DNA from: UBA1195 sp045598025
Lineage (GTDB): Bacteria; Bacteroidota; Bacteroidia; Bacteroidales; WCHB1-69
Assembly (NCBI GenBank): GCA_045598025.1
Contig: JAZLLH010000006.1
Location: forward strand, 1 to 39,925
DNA length: 39,925 nt
Reading direction: 5' to 3'
Below the pieces are notes generated by a model that saw only the letters and a program-made list of their open reading frames with translations, searched no databases and was not told the DNA's origin. This document shows positions 1-6,606 of the stretch, one piece after another. The number at the start of each line of letters is the position of its first letter. Within the stretch, counting starts at the first letter, position 1. Both the position numbers and the translations under genes were made by a program.

Positions 1-1674
1 ATGGGATGTTTTTCCCGTATTGAAACCAATGGCGGTGCTTTTGAACAGGTGAACCTGCTGTATGGAGAGAATCCGAACAAGGCTGTGCGCGAATGGACGA
101 AGCCTTTCAATCAGGCCGGTATTCAGACCCACATGCTGGAAAGAGCTTTGAATGGTCTGCGTATGTACCCTGTCCCTGCCGATGTGCGTCGTCTGATGCC
201 GAAGGTGAAGAAGGCTCAGGGCGTGGACATCATGCGTTCCTTCTGTGGACTGAATGATTACCGCAACCTGGAACTTTCCGTGAAATACGCCAAGGAAGCC
301 GGAATGATTTCCCAGGCAGCCTTGAGTATCACTCACTCCAAAATCCATACGGTGGAATATTACATGAATATCGTGGACAAACTGGTGGAATTCGGTGCTG
401 ACGAAATCGCACTGAAGGACATGGCCGGTGTCGGCCGTCCGGTGACCCTCGGCAAACTGGTTCACGAAATCAAGACAAAATATCCGCACATCGTGGTGCA
501 GTATCACGGGCATTCGGGACCGGGATTTTCCATGGCATCCACTCTGGAAGTGGCCAAAGCCGGTGCCGATGTGATCGATGTGGCAATGGAACCCCTTTCC
601 TGGGGTATGGTTCATCCGGACGTCATCACGGTTCAGGCTATGCTGAAGGATGCCGGTTTCCAGGTGAAGGACATCAACATGAAGGCCTACATGGAAGCCC
701 GTCGTCTGACGCAGTCCTTCATGGATGATTTTCTGGGATATTTCATCAATCCGAAAAACAAGATCAGTACTTCCCTGCTGGTGGGTTGCGGTCTGCCCGG
801 CGGCATGATGGGATCCATGATGTCCGACCTGACAGGTATGCACGGAGCCATCAACATGGCACTGAAGAAACACGGCAAGCCCGAAGTGACCTTGGACGAA
901 CTCCTGGTTCAGTTGTTCCAGGAAGTGGAATATGTATGGCCTAAACTGGGTTATCCTCCATTGGTCACTCCGTTCAGCCAGTATTGCAAGAACATCGCCC
1001 TGATGAACATTTACTGCATGGCCAACGGAGAGCCCCGTTTTTCGAAGATTGACAAGGACAGCTGGAACATGATTGCCGGAAAAGCCGGCCGTCTGCCTGG
1101 ACCTTTGGCTCCTGAAATCGTTGAGTTGGCCAAACAGCAGAACATTGAATTCTACGAAGGCGTTCCTCAGGATGCTTATCCCGACGCATTGGATACCTAC
1201 CGCAAGGAAATGGATGAAAACGGTTGGGATTACGGTCAGGACGATGAAGAACTCTTTGAACTGGCTATGCACGACCGTCAGTATCGTGATTACAAGTCCG
1301 GTATTGCCAAAACCCGTTTCAATGAAGAACTGGAAAAGGTAAAAGCCGCTGCCGTTTCAGCAGGCAAGGTTCCTGTCGTATCCAAGGAAGATGCTGACAG
1401 GAAAGTGCTGGCATACATCAGCGAAAAGTACCCGAATGCGACTCCTGTGCTTGCTCCTGCGGCAGGCCGTATTGCTTGGGAAGCCGATTTCGCCGAACGT
1501 TCCATGCCTCCTGCTCCCGGAAAGGCATATCAGGCCGGAGCAGTAATGGGTATTGTCCAAGCCTATTATGGCAACGAAGACATTACGGCTGTCAAGGACG
1601 GCAAACTGATTGATACCTGCGTGCCTCAGGGACGTATGGTTCAAAAAGGTGATATTGTTGCCTGGATGGAATAA
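1..1674 (+). CDS. Pyruvate carboxylase subunit B / oxaloacetate decarboxylase alpha subunit, 5' end cut by window edge
   Basis: Carboxyltransferase subunit of a biotin-dependent enzyme that moves CO2 between carboxybiotin and pyruvate/oxaloacetate in the cytoplasm. The visible 557 residues carry the carboxyltransferase barrel, including EIALKDMAG near 135-143, the metal-site segment QYHGHSGPG near 166-174, and PPLVTPFSQY near 319-328, followed by the conserved PYC/OAD domain. Family members have roughly 40 more N-terminal residues with an RDxxQS-type metal-binding motif, so the ATG at base 1 is probably internal and the gene starts upstream. The last 75 or so residues resemble a biotinyl domain (APAAGRI, then DGKLI and GDIVAWME), but the usual EAMKM biotinylation motif is replaced by VQAYYGN, with no lysine there. 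A separate carrier protein may take the biotin. A strong terminator follows the stop. Family assignment is firm; pycB versus oadA is not resolved. Confidence 0.9.
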   Translation: MGCFSRIETNGGAFEQVNLLYGENPNKAVREWTKPFNQAGIQTHMLERALNGLRMYPVPADVRRLMPKVKKAQGVDIMRSFCGLNDYRNLELSVKYAKEAGMISQAALSITHSKIHTVEYYMNIVDKLVEFGADEIALKDMAGVGRPVTLGKLVHEIKTKYPHIVVQYHGHSGPGFSMASTLEVAKAGADVIDVAMEPLSWGMVHPDVITVQAMLKDAGFQVKDINMKAYMEARRLTQSFMDDFLGYFINPKNKISTSLLVGCGLPGGMMGSMMSDLTGMHGAINMALKKHGKPEVTLDELLVQLFQEVEYVWPKLGYPPLVTPFSQYCKNIALMNIYCMANGEPRFSKIDKDSWNMIAGKAGRLPGPLAPEIVELAKQQNIEFYEGVPQDAYPDALDTYRKEMDENGWDYGQDDEELFELAMHDRQYRDYKSGIAKTRFNEELEKVKAAAVSAGKVPVVSKEDADRKVLAYISEKYPNATPVLAPAAGRIAWEADFAERSMPPAPGKAYQAGAVMGIVQAYYGNEDITAVKDGKLIDTCVPQGRMVQKGDIVAWME

Positions 1675-1690
1675 TCTTTCCGTCATATAA

Positions 1691-1727
1691 AAAAAAGGGG
1701 GCAATCCGTAAGGACTGTCCCCTTTTT
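1691..1727 (+). terminator. Intrinsic terminator after the carboxyltransferase gene
   Basis: A run AAAAAGGGG pairs with CCCCTTTTT, with further pairing inside (CA/TG and TCC/GGA around a GTAA loop). The hairpin begins 16 bases after the stop codon and ends in a T-run. The A-tract on the 5' side could also let it stop transcription arriving from the pseudogene on the minus strand. Confidence 0.85.
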
Positions 1728-1779
1728 CTGTTCATCAGCGTAGTCTCTGCTCAAATTTTCTGAAAATTCAGAGAGAAGA

Positions 1780-2185
1780 TTAACGGAATACAGTAACTGA
1801 ACCTTGCAGGAAAATGGGGGGTAATCCGCCGTCCACGGTTGCTTTGACTACCCAAAAGTATACTCCGGCGGAAACGGGTGTGTCTTTCATGTCCTTTCCG
1901 TCCCACCAGAAATTGTCATCGGCATAATCCGGACAATTGCTTCCCCGACAGTAAAGTCGGCCAAAGGTCCCTGTGTGCTGTCTCCCGTATGAATGAAGTG
2001 TAGGACCCTTTGGCATGATGAAGCGATGCGATATGTACTTCATAACAGGTATTCGATCCGTAAACCACAGGGTCATTGGGTATCGGATTGTAGTTGTCTT
2101 CGAACGAAAACCAAAATTCTGTGTCGGGCTGTTGTGCATGCAGTAGTCCGATGCCGAAGAGCAGTAAGATTAAAAAAGAAATCAC
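1780..2185 (-). pseudogene. Remnant of a T9SS cargo protein (signal peptide plus type-B-like sorting tail)
   Basis: Two minus-strand frames together look like the two ends of one large secreted protein. The frame starting at 2185 gives a signal peptide (MISFLILLLFGIGLLHAQ) followed by QPDTEFWFSFEDNYN, typical of mature N-termini of Bacteroidetes surface proteins. A different frame, ending at 1780, gives WWDGKDMKDTPVSAGVYFW followed by LQGSVTVFR, which resembles the end of the gliding-motility-associated (type B) sorting domain. The frames differ, and the total of about 135 codons is far too short for such proteins, so an internal deletion with frameshift is the simplest reading. The junction probably lies between about 1985 and 2050. 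Family calls rest on tail and head motifs only. Confidence 0.6.
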
Positions 2186-2257
2186 CGGAATTCAAAAAAT
2201 TAAAGTCAGGTGCTGTTTTTTTCAGTCCGGTGAAATTTTGCCGTAAAAAAAGCGTTA

Positions 2258-2265
2258 TATTTTTG
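2258..2265 (+). promoter_or_regulatory. Putative -7 box for rnr (TATTTTTG)
   Basis: Matches the Bacteroidetes TAnnTTTG consensus 20 bases before the rnr start. A TTTG at 2237-2240 could be the -33 element, although its 17-base spacing is slightly short. Confidence 0.5.
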
Positions 2266-2285
2266 TTGTATAAAATCCATGAATT

Positions 2286-4454
2286 ATGGCAAGAAGAAGC
2301 AGAAAAAAGAAAACCGAAGATACCAGTCTCGAACAGCGTTTGGTGGAAGTGTTTGCCAAATCACCATACCAGCCGTTCAATGCCAAACAACTGGCTGCCA
2401 AATCGGGAGTGACTGAAAAAGAAGGACGCATTCAGGTGCATGCGGCTTTGGAGCAATTGCTGGCTTCTGCCGTCCTGGTCTCCGCCAACAGAGGAAAATA
2501 CAAACTGAATCCCATTCATCTGGAGGCCGATGTACAGAAAATCATCCAAGGGAAAATCAGCATGAAACAGACCGGAAAGGCCTATCTGATTCCGGATAAT
2601 CCGGATCTGGAGGATATTTTCATTGCGGCCAACAATACGGGGAAGGCCCTGAATGGTGACATTGTCAAGGTACATCTGTTTCCTTCCCGTCGGGGAAAAC
2701 GTCCGGAAGGACGAGTCGTGGAAGTGGTTCGGAGGGACAAGCAACGCTATGTGGGAACCATTCGCATTTCCAAAAATATTTCCTACTTCATTTTTGATGA
2801 TATCAGTATTTCCTTTTCAGCACTGGTACCCAAGGAATCGTTGCGTGGGGCTTTGGATGGACAGAAAGTGGTCGTCAGGCTGGCGGAATGGCCGGACAGT
2901 ATGCGAAATCCGATTGTTGAAGTGACGCAGGTCCTGGGTTTCCCCGGCGATAACGAAGTGGAGATGTTGTCCATCTTATTGGATCAGAATTTCACCAATG
3001 AATTTTCCAATCAGGTGGAAAAGGAGGCTGAAGAACTGCCGGTGGAAATTCCGGAAAAGGAACTTCAGTCCCGTCGCGATTTCCGGGATGTGTTCACCAT
3101 CACCATTGACCCGGCCGATGCCAAGGATTTTGACGATGCCATTTCATTTAAGGATCTGGGAAACGAGACCTATCAGGTCGGTGTACATATTGCGGATGTT
3201 TCCTATTATGTGCGGCCGGATACAGCCATAGATGCAGAAGCGGCCGAACGGGCCACTTCGGTCTATCTGGTTGACCGGACCATTCCCATGTTGCCGGAAA
3301 AGCTGTGCAACAATGTGTGTTCGCTTCGTCCGAACGAAGATAAATTGTGTTTCTCCGCTGTTTTTGTTTTGGACAAGGATGCCAAAATCCTCAAGCAATG
3401 GATAGGCCGCACAATCATCCATTCCGACCGGCGTTTCAATTATGATGAAGTACAGCAGATTATCGAAAGCGGGGAAGGCGAATATGTGGAAGAAATCCTG
3501 ATGCTGGACCGTTTGGCCAAATGCCTGCGCCAAACCCGTTACGAAAAGGGTGCCATTAATTTCGGCTCGGAAGAAGTCAAATTCGTGCTGGACGAACAGG
3601 GACGTCCCATAGATGTGTACATCCGGGAGGAAAAGGATTCCAACCGGCTGGTGGAAGAATACATGCTTTTGGCCAATAAAAAAGTAGCTGAATTTGTAGG
3701 AAAAGTAGCTCCGAATACGGAGGCCAAGGCTTTTGTATACCGTGTGCATGATCAACCCTTGGATGAAAAGATAGGCACGTTCAACAATTTCATCGGAAAA
3801 TTCGGTTATGCTCTGCAGATGAAATCGCGCAAAGGTCTGGCCAATTCCATGAATCAGTTGTTTACGGAAGTGGAAGGCAAGGGCGAACAGCATCTGATAG
3901 AACAATTGGCCATACGTACCATGCAGCGGGCCATTTACACAACGGATAATATTGGACATTATGGCTTGGGTTTCAAATATTACACCCATTTCACTTCTCC
4001 CATCCGTCGTTATCCGGACCTGATGGTACACCGTCTGCTTGCCCGTTACATGGACGGCAAACCTTCTGCCGACAAGGATGCGCTGGAAGAAAAGTGCAAA
4101 CATGCATCCGATATGGAGCAGCGAGCAACCGAAGCCGAGCGCAATTCCGTCAAATACAAGCAGGCGGAATATTTGTCGGACAAGGTGGGCCAGGTGTTCG
4201 AAGGGCTGATTTCCGGCGTGAGCAAGTGGGGCATTTGGGTACAGTTGGATGGAAGCAAATGCGAGGGCATGGTATCTGTCAAGACCCTGAATGACGATTT
4301 TTATTACCTTGATGAGGAAAATTACCGCTATATCGGACAGAGAAGCGGGCGCGTTTATCAATTGGGCAGACGGGCCAAAATCACCGTGCGCGGTGTGGAT
4401 CTGGCGCGTAAGCAGATTGATTTCCTTTTCGTGGACGAAGAACAACTCCGATAA
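2286..4454 (+). CDS. rnr: Ribonuclease R
   Basis: 3'-to-5' exoribonuclease that degrades structured RNA in the cytoplasm. The 722-residue protein has a basic N-terminus and winged-helix region (about 1-75), cold-shock domains (about 80-220), the RNB catalytic domain (about 260-590) and a C-terminal S1 domain (about 635-720). The catalytic acidic cluster IDPADAKDFDDA is present, with Asp275, Asp281, Asp283 and Asp284 as metal ligands. Length and domain order are normal for RNase R of this phylum. The ATG at 2286 is chosen because it directly precedes MARRSRKKK and lies just behind a TAnnTTTG box. The gene stands alone: the pseudogene upstream is divergent and an IS remnant follows. Confidence 0.95.
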   Translation: MARRSRKKKTEDTSLEQRLVEVFAKSPYQPFNAKQLAAKSGVTEKEGRIQVHAALEQLLASAVLVSANRGKYKLNPIHLEADVQKIIQGKISMKQTGKAYLIPDNPDLEDIFIAANNTGKALNGDIVKVHLFPSRRGKRPEGRVVEVVRRDKQRYVGTIRISKNISYFIFDDISISFSALVPKESLRGALDGQKVVVRLAEWPDSMRNPIVEVTQVLGFPGDNEVEMLSILLDQNFTNEFSNQVEKEAEELPVEIPEKELQSRRDFRDVFTITIDPADAKDFDDAISFKDLGNETYQVGVHIADVSYYVRPDTAIDAEAAERATSVYLVDRTIPMLPEKLCNNVCSLRPNEDKLCFSAVFVLDKDAKILKQWIGRTIIHSDRRFNYDEVQQIIESGEGEYVEEILMLDRLAKCLRQTRYEKGAINFGSEEVKFVLDEQGRPIDVYIREEKDSNRLVEEYMLLANKKVAEFVGKVAPNTEAKAFVYRVHDQPLDEKIGTFNNFIGKFGYALQMKSRKGLANSMNQLFTEVEGKGEQHLIEQLAIRTMQRAIYTTDNIGHYGLGFKYYTHFTSPIRRYPDLMVHRLLARYMDGKPSADKDALEEKCKHASDMEQRATEAERNSVKYKQAEYLSDKVGQVFEGLISGVSKWGIWVQLDGSKCEGMVSVKTLNDDFYYLDEENYRYIGQRSGRVYQLGRRAKITVRGVDLARKQIDFLFVDEEQLR

Positions 4455-4595
4455 TTGCGCGCATTTCGTATTATTTGTCTCAAAAAAGTAAGTTTTATAA
4501 ACTATTTTAAGGTAACTTCTAAAAATTTAAAACATTAAATATCAACAATATAAGTCAATATTCTGCGTTAATCTCAAGACTAAAAGAGACATACG

Positions 4596-5010
4596 ATGAA
4601 CAGATACAAACCCCAAGGTAAAATAACGCTTTTTGATGCTGAAAACACGCAGCAGAAACTCTCCAATCTCGGCAATCTTTGTTGTTTTCAAGCAGTTCCT
4701 TGGTCTGGCAAGCGGCGACAAGGTGCCTGATTCACGTACGATATGGCTGTTTCGGGAACAGCTTCGGAAAAAAAACATGTGCGAACAGCTGTTCCACCGT
4801 TTCGTGGAGTATCTGAACGAGCGTAGTTTGATTTTCAACGAGGGGCAGATTATTGATGCCAGCTTCGTGCTGGCACCGAAGCAGCACAACACACCCGAGG
4901 AAAACCTGCAGATCAAGAATGGTGAAGGCGGGAACCTGTGGAACGACAAACCGCACAAGAAAATAAAAAAACAGGAAAACGGACAATTTATAACGAAGAT
5001 ATTCTTATAA
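4596..5010 (+). pseudogene. IS5-family transposase, internally deleted, frameshifted and truncated
   Basis: From ATG 4596 one frame reads MNRYKPQGKITLFDAENTQQ then KLSNLGN, a usual transposase N-terminus in Bacteroidetes IS5 elements. About 80 bases in, homology continues in another frame with FKQFLGL, VPDSRTIWLFREQL, LIFNEGQIIDASFV and LWNDKPHKK, all characteristic of this family. The segment normally lying between these parts (tens of residues) is missing. After LWNDKPHKK the frame runs into unrelated residues and stops at 5010, so the C-terminal half with the remaining catalytic acidic residues is absent. The protein cannot be active. Confidence 0.8.
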
Positions 5011-5014
5011 ATTG

Positions 5015-5022
5015 TAAATTTG
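5015..5022 (+). promoter_or_regulatory. Putative -7 box (TAAATTTG) inside the IS remnant, facing the BspA-like gene
   Basis: A TAnnTTTG match 100 bases upstream of the BspA-like start codon, inside the right part of the IS remnant. No other consensus box is visible in the 12 bp between the IS end and the gene. No convincing -33 element is seen. Confidence 0.35.
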
Positions 5023-5121
5023 CAAAATCAATTTTCGGGCAAAACGGTTCAAGCAGGTTCGCTGTCTTGTCCGAAAAACAAAGGAAAGTTAAATTTTAGA
5101 ACCTGCCTTAAATCACTCAAT

Positions 5122-6606
5122 ATGAAAAAATATCTTTTTTTATCAGTCTTGTTGGTCTGCAACTTTGCCAGTAGGGCTTTCGATTTCAGTGCAGTGGCAC
5201 CAACGGGACAGGTATTGTACTACAACATCACATCCTCGTCAGCGCTTACAGTTGAAGTTACTCTTCCTGGCAACAATCGTTGGGATGGATATACTAAGCC
5301 TGCTGGGACGCTGACCGTTCCCTCCACAGTAAGTTATGGTGGAAATACCTATGCCGTAACATCCATTGGGGATTATGCTTTCCTTAATTGCAGCGGTCTT
5401 ACGAGCATGACCATCCCCAATTCCGTAACTTCCATTGGTAATTATGGTGTCTTAAATTGCAGTGGCCTTACGAGCGTGATCATTTCCGATTCCGTGATTT
5501 CCATCGGGGAGTCAGCTTTCACTTTTTGTAGCGGTCTCACGAGCGTGACCATTCCCAATTCCGTGACTTCCATCGGGAAAGCTGCTTTTAGGGAGTGCAG
5601 TGGCCTTACAGGCATAATCATCCCCAATTCAGTGACTACTATTGAGAGTTCTGTTTTTGACGGTTGCAGCGGCCTCACGAGCGTGACCATTCCCAATTCC
5701 GTGACTTCAATTGGGGATTATGCTTTCCAAGATTGCAGTGGCCTCACGAGCGTGACCATCCCCAATTCGGTGACTCTCATCGGGGAGTGTGCTTTTAGAC
5801 GTTGTAGCAGCCTTGGTATAGTTTATTCACTTAATCCGACTGCACCCGCATTATGGTTTGATTGCTTTAATGGTTGTCCTATTCAGGAAATCCACGTTCC
5901 TTGTGGCTGTATGGAATCCTATTCTTATGAATGGTATGAATATAGCGATTATTTGCAAGAACAAACCATAACATTTACAAGAGAGTTGCAAAGTGCTAAC
6001 GACACTATGGGTGGCGTCTCGTTGCTGACGTTGGAATGTGCGGACACCAGCACCATTTTGGCAACACCCAACTATGGCTATCACTTTACGCAGTGGAATG
6101 ACGGTGTTACCGACAATCCACGCACTTTCGTTTTGATGCAAGACACAGTATTTGTGGCTGAATTTGCGAGAAACAGTTATGTTATTAATTGCGTCTCAAA
6201 TGAGGTCTCAATGGGACAGGTGCAAGGTGGCGGCTCGTTTCTCTACCTCGACACTGTAGTGCTGACCGCTGAGGCTGTGGCACCTTACCGATTCTCTCAT
6301 TGGCAAGACAGCGACACGGCAAATCCTCGTAGCATTGTGGTTTATTCCGATTCCACTTTCACTGCCTATTTTGAGAATAACTCCGTGGGCATCAAGATGG
6401 TGCAGAAGAGTTATACGCTAATAGCAGTTGGCAACGTTATTCGTATCAATAACGCGATGGGCGAGACGGTGAGAGTGTTTGACGTGTTGGGTCGCCAACT
6501 GCTGACGAAGAAACTCGACAGCGAAGAGATCCATTTGAACCAGACTGGCATGTTTTTCGTTCAAGTCGGCAACGCACCTATCGAGAAGGTGGTGGTAACT
6601 TTTTAA
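5122..6606 (+). CDS. BspA-like leucine-rich-repeat surface protein with T9SS sorting tail
   Basis: Predicted secreted adhesin-type protein, 494 residues. It has a signal peptide (MKKYLFLSVLLVCNFASRA), then LRR_5/BspA-type 23-residue repeats from residue 90 (CSGLTSVTIPNSVTSIG). Next come two copies of a bacterial InlB-B-repeat-like module (YHFTQWNDGVTDNPRTF and YRFSHWQDSDTANPRSI, each followed by an AEF/AYF strand), and a Por-type C-terminal sorting domain (VRVFDVLGRQLLT ... TGMFFVQVG ... VVVTF). The ATG at 5122 is chosen because it begins the signal peptide; the frame is open further upstream but encodes no plausible N-terminus. BspA-type repeats are known from Tannerella BspA to bind host matrix proteins; binding here is inference. 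Its stop overlaps that of the convergent protease gene by 4 bases. Confidence 0.85.
   Translation: MKKYLFLSVLLVCNFASRAFDFSAVAPTGQVLYYNITSSSALTVEVTLPGNNRWDGYTKPAGTLTVPSTVSYGGNTYAVTSIGDYAFLNCSGLTSMTIPNSVTSIGNYGVLNCSGLTSVIISDSVISIGESAFTFCSGLTSVTIPNSVTSIGKAAFRECSGLTGIIIPNSVTTIESSVFDGCSGLTSVTIPNSVTSIGDYAFQDCSGLTSVTIPNSVTLIGECAFRRCSSLGIVYSLNPTAPALWFDCFNGCPIQEIHVPCGCMESYSYEWYEYSDYLQEQTITFTRELQSANDTMGGVSLLTLECADTSTILATPNYGYHFTQWNDGVTDNPRTFVLMQDTVFVAEFARNSYVINCVSNEVSMGQVQGGGSFLYLDTVVLTAEAVAPYRFSHWQDSDTANPRSIVVYSDSTFTAYFENNSVGIKMVQKSYTLIAVGNVIRINNAMGETVRVFDVLGRQLLTKKLDSEEIHLNQTGMFFVQVGNAPIEKVVVTF
5389..5802 (+). repeat. Six tandem 69-bp units encoding 23-residue leucine-rich repeats
   Basis: Units start at 5389, 5458, 5527, 5596, 5665 and 5734, each opening with a Cys codon; a partial seventh starts at 5803. 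Units 3, 5 and 6 share long nearly identical stretches (gagcgtgaccat, ccaattc, gtgact), so the tract can change copy number by recombination or slippage. It is coding throughout. Confidence 0.95.

Larger units (their letters stand above)
4509..5109 (+). mobile_element. Collapsed IS5-family-like insertion sequence with imperfect terminal inverted repeats
   Basis: The left end (4509-4530) begins AAGGTAACTTCTAAAAATTT; the reverse complement of the right end (5089-5109) begins AAGGCAGGTTCTAAAATTTA. The two share AAGG and TTCTAAAA-TTTAA with a few changes, as expected of terminal inverted repeats. Between them lies a decayed transposase gene. The element is only about 600 bp, roughly half the size of an intact one, so large internal stretches are missing. 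The right end lies 12 bp before the start codon of the BspA-like gene. A TA duplication at the ends is possible but too short to prove. The stretch 4455-4508 before it holds nothing recognisable. Confidence 0.6.

Noticed and set aside
3144..4445. 433-codon open frame antisense to rnr
   Set aside because: Mirror of a strongly coding region; no recognisable domain, and RNase R motifs on the plus strand are complete.
5389..5802. CRISPR-like regular repeats
   Set aside because: The 69-bp period encodes 23-residue LRR units in frame; there are no unique spacers.
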